Shown here one piece after another: positions 1 through 10,735 of a stretch of 64,000 nt of DNA. Within the stretch, counting starts at the first letter, position 1. Each line of letters begins with the position of its first letter. This stretch comes from Leptobrachium leishanense (lineage: Eukaryota > Chordata > Amphibia > Anura > Megophryidae). The position numbers and the translations under genes are program-made. The stretch is taken from assembly GCA_009667805.1 (NCBI GenBank), contig CM019070.1:52532451-52596450 (forward strand), written 5' to 3'. The notes beneath the pieces were generated by a model. That model saw only the letters and a list, made by a program, of their open reading frames with translations. It was not told the DNA's origin and searched no databases.

Positions 1-720
1 TTAGCCAGGTTATCCCTTATATATTCTTCTATTATTTCTTCTCCTTTTGAGATAGAGGATAGACATGACCTCTAGGTGGCATGGTACCAGAAAGCAAATC
101 TATTGCAGTCATATGGTCTATGGGGAGGTAAGATATCACAGTTCTTTTTTCAAACACTGCCTTCAAATCTTGGTACCACTCAGGTACCTCTGTGGATAGA
201 GGGGGAGTGGTAGGACATTGCAAACATTGCGTCCAACAACGAGAGCTCCAAGACTTGATCTCACCCAACTCCCAAGAGACGGATTATGGCGCACCAACCA
301 GGGAAAGCCTAGAAGAACTGGACAAGATGGTGATTCAAAAACCTGAAACGTTATTGACTCAGAATGAAGGACCCCTGTGTTAAGACACAGAACAACAGTA
401 TCATGCGTAACCCGGGGTTGGGATAGAGGCCTCCCATCGATAGCCTCCACAAACAATGGTGTATCTCTCGCGATCAAAAGGGATAGCCTGATGATGCGCA
501 AACTCCTGGTCCATAAAATTCCTGGCTGCCCCTGAATCAATAAAGGCAGAGGTATGGATCAAGAAGGTCTCCCATGAGAGAGAGACAGGCACCATCATGC
601 GCGTTTTCATGTTAGACAGACCTTGGGCTTGACTCCCAATGGACCTTAGGCTTGTTAGTTTCCTGCAACCCTGGCACCTCTGGGTGTCCTGGTACAGGCG
701 CTGCCTCAAGCATCCAGAGG
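1..720 (-). pseudogene. Ty3/sushi-type pol fragment: aspartic protease and start of reverse transcriptase
   Basis: Two overlapping minus-strand frames read through one Ty3-type pol. The upstream frame (709-401) carries an aspartic protease active-site motif, IDSGAARNF, for cleaving the polyprotein. The reading then shifts to 540-163 and 268-32. There I see the linker typical of sushi-type elements (LGFPWLVRHNP), a conserved FEKR segment, and the reverse transcriptase entry motif AIDLLSGTMPPRGHVYPLS. The rest of pol runs off the left edge. At least two frameshifts show it is dead. It is unrelated in detail to the larger Ty3 element at 3590-11675, so a second Ty3 lineage is present. The boundary near 720 is approximate. 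The family call follows known sushi-ichi-like Ty3 motifs; the copy's age is inferred. Confidence 0.82.
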
Positions 721-732
721 CGTAGCGTACGG

Positions 733-1251
733 TAGCAATGCAGGCAGCTTTTTAAGTGCCTGCATTGTAATTCCATGCTAAAATGGGGGCGGTAGGGAGA
801 AAACTGTGGCCCTTAGAAGATTCAAACTCAAAGGCAGGTCTGGAAGGGTTTAAATGCTTCTTGCATCTATTATTTGAAAAGGAGGCGTACATGACATGTA
901 GGGTTGCCAGATCGGCCATGTTTTCCTGTACACATATTACTATTTCATGCAGAGGGGGTGAGAGGGAAAAATGGTTCCCTGCGATATGTATAAATTATAC
1001 GCTGCAGGAATGAAATCAAGGCAGGTCACCTGCGATTCCTTTGATTTCTTACCTGCAACGTATGGATTCTACATGCTGCAGGGTGGCTTTTTTCATGCAG
1101 TCAACATGAATAAATTATATGTGTTCAGGAAAACATGGCCAACCTGGCAGCCCTACTGTCATGTTCAGCCAGGCAGGTGGGTGCAAGCCCAGAGATGCAG
1201 TGACACAAGGAGGCATTTTAGGTTCAGTTGATAAAGGGGTTTTATTTAGTT
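733..1251. repeat. Small hairpin plus inverted-repeat element (arms 889-945 and 1112-1166)
   Basis: A short hairpin (stem AATGCAGGCA/TGCCTGCATT) lies at 733-780. Further right, 889-945 and 1112-1166 are inverted copies of each other; both contain GCCATGTTTTCCTG. The loop between them is itself partly symmetric around ATGCTGCAGG-like words. This looks like a small non-autonomous DNA transposon or foldback with no coding capacity. It separates the Ty3 fragment on the left from the LINE fragment on the right. The superfamily is unknown because I could not fix a target duplication. 1167-1251 shows nothing I recognise. Confidence 0.6.
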
Positions 1252-3232
1252 GTATCACAGAACATGGATGAGGGTAATTAATTTTGAGGTTGGATAGTCT
1301 GCCATAGTCCTTAAAGGCCACCATGATTGCCGGCAGGGACACCTCCGGCCTTGTGACGAAAAACAAGAGGTCATCCGCATACGCGGCCACCTTGTGGTGT
1401 TGAGGACCCACCTGAACCCCTGTTATGTTCGAATTTAACCGTATGGCCTCCAAGAATGGTTCTAGGGTCAATACGAATAGTAACGGCGAGAGTGGACAGC
1501 CCTGTCGTGTGCCGTTGCAGATAGGAAATGGGGCCGTAAACACCCCGTTCACACAGACACGTGCAGTCGCGTCCTATCCAGGCGCGGAGGTGGGGACCCA
1601 GGCCAATGCGTATCAGGGAAAGTGATATAAAGTCCCAATCTACCCTATCAAAGGCCTTCGCCGCATCCGTGGACAGGAGCGCCAACGCCTGAGACGAGCG
1701 GCGTGCATGGTGCATGAGTTGCAGAGTTCGCATGGTGTTGTCCCGGGCCTCTCGGCCAAGCACAAAACCCACCTGGTCGGCATGGACAAGGGCGGGAATG
1801 AATGGTTTGAGTCTGCCAGCTAGAATTTTTGCGAACAGCTTCAGGTCACAGTTCAACAAAGAAATGGGTCTGTAGCTGGAGCAAAGGTCGGTGTCTTTAC
1901 CCTCTTTCGGTAGTATCGTTATGTTGGCACATAGGGTCTGTGTGGGGAGGGGTTGCCCCTCTGCCAGGTCATTGTAAGCTGTCAGGAGATGTGGGGAGAG
2001 GATAGCAGTGTAGGTTTTGTAATATCGGACCGGGAGACCATCGGGGCCGGGGCTTTTTCCTGTTTTAGAGGTCTTAAGCGCCATGGCTAGCTCCTCTGCC
2101 GTCAGAGGCCGGTCCAAGAGTTCTGACGTTTGACTTGAGATTCGTTTAGTGGAGTATTTAGTGAGGTAAGCCATAATGTCCGCGCGTTTACGGGCTATTT
2201 CCTGGGGACAATTATTGCCTTGCAGATCATAGAGCGCAGCATAATAGTCTTGTGTAATTTGAAGAAGCTTTGCGGGTAGCCGTTGTGTTACGTCTTGTGA
2301 GTCGCGTAATTTCGCTATGTATGTAGCTGAGCGTTTTTTGGCTATCATTCGCGCTAATAACCTCCCACTTTTGTCCCCGTGTAGATGAAAAAGGGCCTTT
2401 GAGCGTAAGTACGATCTGTGATAGGTCGTGTTCATAAGTGTAGTTAAAGATCTGCGCAGTTCAGTCAGGTGGGCCATAGTTTCAGGGTTACCCTCAAGCT
2501 TGTGGTCAGAGGAGATCTGGGTTATCTGGTGCTGTAGGTCTCGCATAGCTGCCGATCGGCTCTTAGCCAGTTCAGCGCCTTTTCTGATGAAGTAGCCTCT
2601 GATCACGCATTTATGCGCCTCCCACACAAGTGGCGAGGCCACCTCACCAGTGGCGTTTTCTACGAAAAAGTCTGTGAGGACCTGTCGTCCCTCCTCGGTC
2701 ACAAGCAGGTCAGACAGGACGGAGTCATTAAGGCGCCAGTTGGGGGCAGTCGGCCTGAACATGGGAGAGCGCAAAGTGATATAGACAGGGGCGTGGTCCG
2801 ACCACGTGGCCGTACCAATCGCTGCGCTGCGTAGGGCCGAGAGGTGGTATTGAGGTATGAACAGGTAATCAATCCTAGAGTAGGATTGGGAGGGATGTGC
2901 ATAAAATGTGAAGTCTTTGCCTACAGGGTGAAGTGTCCGCCAGCAGTCCGCAAGTCTCGACGCATGTAGGGAGTTACGGCATGAGCGTATTATGTGTAGT
3001 GGTATGGATGAATGACCCGCGGAGGTATCCCAAGATGGTTCTAAGGGTACATTTAGATCCCCTCCCAGTACGACCAGCCCCTCGGCAAAGTCCCGCAGTG
3101 TCCGCAGGGTAGCGGAGAGGAACCTATGTTGTGCTCTGTTGGGGGCATAACAGTTGGCAAAGGTGTATACCTGGTCTAGGATCCGGCCCTTGACAAAGAC
3201 AAAGCGGCCCCCTGCATGGATGAGGGATAACA
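1252..3232 (-). pseudogene. L1-clade LINE ORF2 fragment (endonuclease and reverse transcriptase)
   Basis: The minus-strand frame ending at 1371 begins, within the LINE, near 3232. It shows an APE-type endonuclease in order: NCYAPN, then GGDLNVPLEPSWD, then the C-terminal SDHAPV motif. A reverse transcriptase follows with TGKSPGPDGLP, SYRPISLLNCDLKLFAK, QVGFVLGREARDNTMR and TDAAKAFDRVDW. A frameshift near 1560 moves the reading to 1552-1115, which has GCPLSPLLF and the catalytic YADD box (around 1370-1390). L1 similarity stops just after LSNLKIN near 1255, so the C-terminal thumb, the zinc knuckle and the 3' UTR are missing. The 5' part (ORF1 and the endonuclease N-terminus) is also absent. 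Loss of both ends is not ordinary 5' truncation and points to later deletion or insertion. Frame residues before about 3232 are not LINE. Confidence 0.88.
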
Positions 3233-3589
3233 TAGGAAAAGGGATGCCTAACATATAAACAAGAGAAACAGTGGACATGAAGGGGTTACTCATGCTATTG
3301 AACGTATAGGTTCTAGGCAGAGAGAGCAAGGAGGAGAGTGAAGTAACCAGAATGAGCAGGCTGGATGGGACAAATATATATTTTATATACAGGTTGAGGG
3401 CAGAAAGAGTAACTGAACCTATAAAGAGCTGAGCTGGAACAGGGCTGACTGGACATACAAGGGAGTCTGAGGAGTTTACCTGAGGCAGGAGTTTACCTGA
3501 ACCTGTGTATTTTGGTTGAGAGAAAGAAGGAGATGGAACTAAACATATGAGCAGGATGGCAAAATATATACAGGAATACTTAGGACACA
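3233..3589. other. Unassigned tract flanking the Ty3 insertion (left side)
   Basis: This is A/G-rich sequence without a recognisable gene. It directly abuts the 3' LTR at 3590, and its last bases (CACA, 3586-3589) are repeated on the far side of the Ty3 element (11676-11679). It must therefore have been contiguous with 11680 onward before the Ty3 insertion. It may be part of the older LTR element suggested at 11676-12212. The open frame that crosses it is incidental. Confidence 0.5.
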
Positions 3590-4522
3590 TGTAGGGCTCA
3601 CTCCCGGAGGAGCCGCTGAATTAACCTCGGGTTAGTCTCACCGCACTAGGGAATAACTATACACCAGCACTGTTGTGGATTTTTATATTCTTTACTGATC
3701 CCAATAAAGCAGCATATATAACGTAGATACGGTATTTAAATGACAGGATTTCGCAACGCGGGAAAAACACGCGGCGGCAAAAGAAAAAGATTTACCCCCT
3801 CAGTTCTGGAGTGTAAGTCCCGTGAATAATAACTCAGAAATGTGTATGTGTATTGTCTCGGGTACCCGGGTACTGTATTCAACTGGCCAGTGAATGAAAC
3901 AAAACAATCTTCGACTAGTCACGTTGGGGCCCTGTGGATTTAAACAATACTGCAGCGTGCATTTCTTATTTTGGAACTGCGGCCTGGGAGGCCTCTCACC
4001 CATCCGATATGCAAGCTGTCCAGCACCCGATCAAGGATCTTCTCCTCTGTGTACTGGGACTCTGTGCCACTGGATCCGCTCCCTGCTTGTCGAATCTCCG
4101 CAACAGGAACAACGATCCACCGCCTGCACTCCCAATCGATCAGCGCAGTCTCCTAACTCGGGGTCCAGCCGGAACCAGCTTGTCATTCAGACCTCTCAGC
4201 ACTGCGTAGGTAGGTCTCAGCACAGTCACTGTCCCGATCTCCAGCACCAGTGAGGCAGCGCCTGTACTCCGGCCTGGTCACGATTATTAACAGCTCTCAC
4301 GTGCGTCTTCCACCTTTCACCGCTCAGCTCACTCTGAACATGCCTTCCACGAGGCTGCTGATCTCCTTCCTCTTCCTCCTCCACCCCCTTCATGTCCTCA
4401 CGCAAAGCATGATGGAAACTGTAGTTCAGTGTTTGTCCAGCATAGTCCATATTGTCTCTATCTCCCTCTGGTGGCCATAATAATTAAATGCAGCAGAACA
4501 CAGTCTTTAAAGCAGCACTACA
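3590..4522 (-). repeat. 3' LTR of the Ty3 element
   Basis: This 933 bp direct repeat of 10736-11675 has terminal TGTAG/CTACA inverted pentamers. It adjoins the polypurine tract on its right, which marks it as the 3' LTR of a minus-strand element. It lacks a 7 bp segment present in the other LTR near 10835. The AATAAA at 3702-3707 reads on the plus strand, opposite to element transcription, so it is probably not the element's poly(A) signal. Confidence 0.94.
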
Positions 4523-4537
4523 CTCTCCCCCCCTTAA
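4523..4537 (-). other. Polypurine tract
   Basis: Read on the minus strand, the bases next to the 3' LTR are AAGGGGGGGAGAG. This is a typical RNase H-resistant primer for plus-strand DNA synthesis in LTR retrotransposons. Its position fixes the orientation of the element. Confidence 0.88.
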
Positions 4538-4592
4538 GCTCTTGGGTCTCTCCAAGGAAGTGTAACAGATACATGACATTTCAGCGTTTACA

Positions 4593-5817
4593 TTAAGCAA
4601 TATATTCAGGCTCAGTAGCAAACATATAATGGGTCAGATATACATCCTCAAGCTGACCCATGCGCCTGACTACCTCAGCTAGCATAGCAGACACTTCAGG
4701 CAACCTCCGCGCAGTGGTAACAGCCTCTTCAGTGCTATGTCCTGGTGAATCGTAAGTGAGTCTCTGAGGGGGTCGGATAGAACGTTTGGACTCTGGTTCA
4801 ATCATCTCCTCTTCGGGTGGAAGTGCCACATTTACGGGCTCAATTCTTTCATCCACAACTGGAGCAGACACCTCCTCTGAGTATGAGCCTTCCAGTGAAG
4901 GCATAGAACTATAATCTTTAGACGCATCTTCTGGAACTACAGGAAGTTCCGAAGTCTCAGGTACTTCAAATCTGAATTCAGGAGCCTCAGGCCTCAGGTT
5001 ACTTTCACACCGTTCAGAAACTGGAATGACTTCTTCAGGCTCAGGCGGGTGCACCCAGTCCAGACAAAAACTTCCTTCCTCACTGTTCTCTTCACTTTCT
5101 TCAACATCCCATGACTGCTGAGACCGAGTAACGGGAGTCGAGCGTGGAACAGGTGGGTTCGGCAAAGAAATTTTGTCTCCAACTGGTATCCTTACAGCTT
5201 CTCTCAAAGGCAACAGATGATTTCGGTGCCAGTTTTTTAGAGGCCCGGCCTTTCCATCCGGCCGGATTTGGTAAACTGGCAGACCCGGCAGTTGCTTGCA
5301 GACAATGTAAACTTGAGAACTCCATCTATCCGCCAGCTTATGCCTTGCAGAAACACCCAAGTTCTTCTACAAAACCCTATCACCGGGTTGTAGATCCTGT
5401 ATACGAACTCTCAAGTCATAGTTTCGCTTATTCCTCTGTTCTCTGCTCCCTGAAGTCAAACGGGCCTGTTCAGACGCAGAAGCCAAATTTTTCCGAAGTC
5501 TATCCACATAATTTTTATGAGAGGCCACAGACGTCTGATCAAAAGATATAAAAAGATAGCCCAAATGCCAAGTCAACAGGCAGCCGAGCTTCTCTTCCGG
5601 ACATGAGACGGTAAGGTGAGTATCCAGTAGCGTCACTCTCCGTACTGTTATACACATGCACCAGCGTAGCTATGTGACGACTCCAATTCTGCTTCTCTCT
5701 GTTTGACAGTGTCCCCAACATATTTAACAGCGTGTGATTAAATCTTTCCAGTTGGGCATCACCTTGAGGGTGGTATGGAGTAGTTCGGGTCTTCTGAATT
5801 CCTAACAGTTCCAGCAA
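4593..5817 (-). pseudogene. Ty3 integrase C-terminal half and acidic tail
   Basis: The 5817-5539 segment continues the integrase catalytic core and contains the third catalytic residue, Glu, in the context PQGDAQLERFNH. A frameshift near 5600 and an in-frame TAG near 5364 follow. The 5657-5367 and 5360-4593 segments then carry the basic linker, a GDRVL motif, and the C-terminal DNA-binding region (KLADRWSSQVYIV, RPDGKAGPLKNWHRNHL). The last 170 or so residues are rich in Glu, Ser and Pro and have no domain I recognise; no chromodomain is visible. The frame stops at 4593, about 70 bp before the 3' LTR. In life this part would insert the cDNA into the host chromosome. Confidence 0.85.
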
Positions 5818-6836
5818 TTACCCAACAATTCGGCTCTCAAAGTCTCTGCCCTGATCCAAGTGGACTCTCTTTGGTAGGCCATAATGAACAAAAAACTTCT
5901 CCTTTAAAACCTTTGCCACTGTAGAAGCACGTTGGTCTTTAGTAGAGTAAGCTTGGGCATAACGGGTGAAATGATCAGTCACTACTAGAATGTTTCCCTG
6001 CCCACTAGCATCAGGCTCTAAGCACAGGAAATCAATGCACACCAAATCCATGGGTCCTTGACTTTGCAGGTGGCTCATTGGAGCAGTTCGGGTTGGTAGG
6101 GTCTTTCTCTGAATACACCTCAAACACGAATGGCAGTAACTTTCAACTTCAGATCTCATACAAGGCCAATAGAATCTGTCTCGCACCAGTTTAAAAGTTC
6201 TCTCTGCACCCAAATGTCCATGGTCATCGTGCAATGCTCTCATCACACTCTCTTTGTGCTTGGTGGGGAGGAACAACTGTTGTGGCTCTTCAGCATTGTT
6301 CGAGGGGCTCCTTCGGTAGACCACCCCATCCAACATCTTCAGCCGTTCCCATTCTTTGTATACCAATCGGGCTCCTTCGGGGGAATTTGTCAGTAGAATT
6401 TCCCTTTGATCCGCGTTTATAGCCTTCACTGTTAACACAATCAGAGGATCTCCAACCTGATCGGCTCTCAGGTCCTGTTTCGAAAGAGTAGGCAGACTTT
6501 CATCCCTCAGCTGTGTAGGATTACAATAAAACTCTGGAACAGCTGCAGCCATAACTCCTATAGCTTCTGCTTCAACTACTCCCTTGACCCGGCGCTCTGC
6601 CCCTTGACATAAGGCTTGCAACCCATCTGGAGTCAGGTGAGTCCATTCTGTAGTGTAGGGTCTTCTTGACAAAGCATCTGCATCTCGATTATTCACTCCA
6701 GGGCGATACTTAAGGCTGAACCGAAACCCTGACAGGGCGGCCAACCACCGATGTCCCGTTGCATCCAGTTTCGCAGTAGTAAGGACGTACTGTACGTAAG
6801 AGGATTGTTGTCAGTCTTTATCACAAATTCAGCCCC
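5818..6836 (-). pseudogene. Ty3 RNase H end and integrase N-terminal and core domains
   Basis: A stop and a frameshift in 6836-6745 separate this part from the upstream frame. It opens with the RNase H tail (KYRPGVNNRDADALSRRP). The integrase zinc-binding domain follows (HDDHGHLGAERT, then CHSCLRC: an HHCC finger). The catalytic core comes next, with the first Asp in VCIDFLCLE and the second in HLDQGRDFES. An in-frame TAA at 5818-5820 interrupts the core before the catalytic Glu. A short local duplication around GTACGT near 6785 probably caused the upstream frameshift. Confidence 0.88.
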
Positions 6837-8474
6837 CTACAGATAATATTTCAGCTTGTCCACTACTGCCCACTTCAAGGCTAGGAACTCTAATTTGTGG
6901 GTAGGATAGTTCTTCTCTGAAGGCGTAAGGCTTCGGCTTACATACGCTACAGGCCTCAACAATCCATCATATTCTTGGTATAGGACTCCCCCTAGACCTT
7001 CTCTGCTGGCATCCACATGCAATTCGTATGGCTTATGAGGATCTGCGTAAGCCAGGACGGGAGCTCGAGTTAGACTCTCTTTCAACTTCAGGAAGGCACT
7101 TTCACATTGATTACATTCACATTCTTGGATGGATTCTCGAGCCTTCCTTGGCCCTTGAGCCAACGAACTTCGATCAGAGGCCTTGGAGCCTTCTTCCACG
7201 TCCTCCTTCTGTAGGAGCTTATTCAAGGGTTGAGCTATATTAGCAAATCCTCCTACGAATCTTCGGTAATATGAACAGAACCCCAGGAAAGATCTATGTT
7301 CAGTAACATTTCGGGGTCTAGGCCAGGAAGCTACGGCTTCCAACTTTCGAGGATCCGTCGAAACACCTTCTGCCGAAACAACATGTCCCAGGTACGTAAC
7401 GGAAGGTAGACAAAATTGACACTTCTCCAGAGACAGTTTCAACCCCTCTTCGTGGAGCCGCTTCAAGACCTTCTCCAACCGCTGCTCATGTTCTTCCAAA
7501 GTCTTCCAGAACACAATAATATCATCTAGATACACCAACACTTCTATCAAGTTCATATCCCCAACTGTCTTCTCCATTAATCGTTGGAACGTGGCGGGAG
7601 CCCCCGTAAGGCCTTGAGGCATTCTGTTGAACTCAAAGAACCCCAGTGGGCAGATGAACGCAGTCTTCTCTTTGTCCTCAGGATGCATTGGTATCTGATG
7701 ATACCCACTTCACAGGTCTAGTACACCAAACCATTTAGCTCCAGACAAACACTGTAGGGCATCTTATATCCGAGGAGTGGCATATTGATCCGGAATGGTC
7801 CTCTGATTTAGCGTGCGATAGTCTATACATAAACGGATAGAACCATTCTTCTTGCGAACCATCACTATTGGAGAAGCATAAGGACTCCTGGACTCTTGAA
7901 TCACCTTAGTCCTCTGTAGTTCATTTAGCTGTTCTCGTAGATCATCCAAGTCTCCCAGCGGAACTCGTCTTGACCTTTCTCGAAATGGCTTATCCTCTTG
8001 TAGTTGAATGTGATGTTCAGTACTCTTAGCTAATCCCACGTCGAACTCATCCTTCGAGAACAAGTCCTTCCACTTTAGAATCTGGGACTGAAGTCGTTTC
8101 TTCCATTCAGGCGAGATGGGAGCATCTTTAGGATAGAACCGTTCAGCTGGAATCTCTTTATTCACTTCCCCCCCTAAATCAGTAGGGGAGAGAGGTGTAA
8201 CAGAAGCTACTTGTCCGATGGGCATTCGTGCTTTCAGGACCACTGGAGAATCAGACACATTACACACGCTAACTGAAACTTTTCCTCGTGTCCGTTTCAA
8301 AGCTCTTGTAGAGATTATCTCAGGAATTACTTCTACTCCGGCCTCACTCCCATGACTGAGATCAGTTTCCAGTACCACATAAGGACCCGGTTGCGATCGT
8401 TCAACTTGACTGAAGCCCGGAAGCTCGCCACTTCTCCTGATTGCAGAACCTTCTCTGTTCCTCCCAATCTCCAC
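6837..8474 (-). pseudogene. Ty3 reverse transcriptase and RNase H
   Basis: Segment 8474-7764 holds the N-terminal fingers of the reverse transcriptase (YASPIVMVRKKNGSIRLCIDYRTLN). Two in-frame stops fall in 7766-7689. Segment 7688-6837 continues in the same frame with GFFEFNRMPQGLTGAPATFQ and the catalytic box YLDDIIVF (around 7519-7545). A tether follows, then the RNase H domain with its first catalytic Asp in ELHVDASREGLGGVL and the Glu in KLEFLALKWAV. The insert KEDVEEGSKASDR...ECECNQCE lengthens the tether compared with usual Ty3 proteins. The enzyme would copy element RNA to DNA in cytoplasmic particles; this copy cannot make it. Confidence 0.92.
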
Positions 8475-9178
8475 AGACGCCCTACTTCGGCAGGTGCCCT
8501 CTGTTCTTCGACCATTCGTTGATAGACCGGACGTAACATCGGATGTACTCCTCTGGTAGAACCTTCTTCCATCACTATGGGAGTTAGAAGATGTCTCACC
8601 AGATCAGTATTCGTCCCCACTATCATAGAACTTCTGTTGGCCCCTGAAGGCCGAGGACACATAATGGCCAATACATCACAACCTCCAGACTGTCCGATGA
8701 CTTCGGATCCAATTTCTAACTTCACCTGTAGATATCCATCATAGGGAAGCTTCTCAGTTCCGATACCCCAGATCTCAAGGTCCTTTAATTTCTTTACAGG
8801 TATATGTTTCAAGTGCTTCTCGTAGAAGTCTCGATAGATCAACGTCACTTGAGCCCCTGAGTCTAACAGAGCTTTAGTGTAGACTCCCTCTACTTGGATT
8901 GGAACGATGGGAGAAGGACCTATCAGCTGGTCAGGAAACTTGCTCGCAGCCGCAGGAGGTATAGACCCAGTTCGCTGTACTCTAGCCTTCTTCCTGACTC
9001 GTGGAGGTTTTGGGTGTGCATTGCTTTCCCATGACATAGGACCGGACACTAAGGGAGTAACTCTTTCAGTCCTGATAGGCTCAGCATTTGGCAAAGATCC
9101 GGGCCCTCTCGGCGTTTCGGTTCTGGCTTGAAATTTGGAGCGGTTTTCAATCATTGGGCACCTAGTTTGCTCCTTCAC
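8333..9178 (-). pseudogene. Ty3 aspartic protease region of pol
   Basis: This frame overlaps the gag stop codon by 4 bases and lies in a different phase, so in an intact element pol would need ribosomal frameshifting. It contains the protease active site as ALLDSGAQVTLIYRDFY, preceded by a basic linker (PKPPRVRKKARVQR). A second conserved segment, EIWGIGTEKLPYDGYLQVKLEIG, corresponds to the flap region. A frameshift near 8400 moves the reading into the reverse transcriptase frame. I saw no convincing in-phase slippery heptamer at the gag end. Confidence 0.87.
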
Positions 9179-10677
9179 TTGGGCCCTCTGGCGTTTCCCA
9201 CCTGTGAGGTAGATAGCAGCCCTTCCAAGGCCTTTAGGAATTCTTCAACTCTTTTTCCTTCAGGCCTTTGGTTTTTACACTGTGCTCGGAAATGACCCAT
9301 TTCCCCACAACTGAAACATCTCTTCTTTGAAGACGGAGGCGCACTTGCTCGTGGTGATTCGGTTGAAGGACCCTGGCCAGACGCCACAACAACTCCCGTT
9401 GTCCGCATGTCAGTGAGGAACTTCTGCATATCGGTCTGTGTCTCTGCCACCTTCAAAAGTACTCGGCACAGGTCCGTGTGCGACTGTTCCAGTTCAGCTT
9501 GAGCTTCTTGCACTTTCTTAACGGTCTTTTGTATCTCACTATATGCAGGAATGGTTTACTCTTTTGCAGCACTCTCTGTGGATATAGGAACAACCAGATG
9601 CTCTTGTCTGTCAACTTCGGATCCATAGGCATCCAACGAATCATCTTCAGTCTGCAAATATTCGTTATGCCTCACGGGTTGTGCGTAAGCTCTTTCTCCT
9701 CTCCTTAAGGATTTTTCTTCCAGCAGAGCCTCTTCCTCTCTAACAGCTCGAATCAGTTCCAGGTATTTCAATTCTCGGTTACCTTCTCTGGTTTTCAGCT
9801 GTAACATCACAGGATCTAGAGGTTGAGCGCCCCTCAATATCTGCTGCATTCGGATTTTATCTATTGTGGCCGGTTCGGCCCCTTTCTTAAGAAGTATCTG
9901 GTGCAGAATCTTATCCAGGCGCCTCATATATTCAGTCATTTTCTCACCTTTTCGCTGGTAGGTGTGTTCGACTGTTCGTACTGGTACATGAGCTCAGCAG
10001 CCTTTCTGTTCGCCCAAAGACTTCCAGTAATATATTTAGATAATCTAAAGCAGTGCAGTCTCAACTTGCTTACTCAACTTCAGGTTTCTGACAGCCTCTG
10101 ACGCAGGTCCCTTTAAGCTCTCAGTAATTCTTTGCTTCTTCTGCGCTTCAGGGACGTCCCACTCATCCAGAGCCTGCATCGCCTGTTCTACCCATTCTTC
10201 GAAGGTTTCTTCTCCCGCCGGAGTTGATACGTTTCCTGTAAAATCCCTCAACCGTCGATAACCAAAGTTAGTGTGTGGAGGGCTTGTTCTTTGACATTTA
10301 GCCAGCAAATCTCCGATAGCCACTATAAATTCAGGCCCGATCATGGCCAGCGGACTGGGCGTGGGAACATTCGTGGGATCGCCACGTGGCGCACTTGGCT
10401 GAATCAGTTGGACTTCCACATCGTCGGTCAGCTTTACACTCGCGCCCTGAAAACACACTGGAACACCCTTTCTCCACTCAAAAAGAACATATGTGTGAGA
10501 AGTATCTGGGTTCGCTTTAATGTCCAGAATTAACCCCCGATGATCTGGTGTTAGCGTGGCCAAGGCCCGGCGAATCTGATCTTCGGCCCAAGTGTCTGCA
10601 GGAATGTCCATGACTATGCTTAACCCTATCTGGCTATTTTGCTCCTCACACCATTTGGCAGAAGTGTCTGGATCCAT
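9175..10677 (-). pseudogene. PNMA-like Gag with CCHC zinc knuckle
   Basis: The start ATG at 10677 lies about 58 bp inside the 5' LTR edge. Segment 10677-10045 has an N-terminal region (MDPDTSAKWCEEQNSQIGL, then an RRM-like stretch) and the capsid start FGYRRLRDFTGN, GEETFEEWVEQAMQALDEWDVPEAQKK, ITESLKGPASEAVRNLK. This order and wording closely follow vertebrate PNMA proteins. After frameshifts at 10044-9940, segment 9939-9556 holds the capsid C-terminal domain (TEYMRRLDKIL, IDKIRMQQILRGA). One in-frame TAA precedes segment 9513-9175, which has a coiled-coil-like heptad region and the CCHC knuckle CFSCGEMGHFRAQC near 9278-9319. Gag would form the virus-like particle. Known PNMA genes usually lack this knuckle or have a modified one; here the parental arrangement is kept. 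Confidence 0.88.
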
Positions 10678-10715
10678 AATTAACCATTTAATTGCGGTAT
10701 CTACAGAGACTGGAA

Positions 10716-10735
10716 TCCCGGAACGAGCCCCGACG
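10716..10735 (-). other. Putative primer-binding site (tRNA-Pro-like)
   Basis: Next to the 5' LTR, the plus strand reads AATCCCGGAACGAGCCCCG. This resembles the 3' end of tRNA-Pro (AATCCCGG-ACGAGCCCC) with one extra base and a decayed CCA. The position is right for a minus-strand primer site. The tRNA assignment is from memory of the tRNA and is tentative. Confidence 0.5.

Noticed and set aside
3894..4253. Open frames of 60-119 residues inside the LTRs (also 11047-11406)
   Set aside because: Same frames appear in both LTRs because the LTRs are duplicates; no domain and wrong strand for the element.
4593..5360. Separate env-like gene at the 3' end of the Ty3 element
   Set aside because: The segment is the integrase C-terminus followed by an acidic Pro/Glu-rich tail, with no signal peptide or membrane helix.
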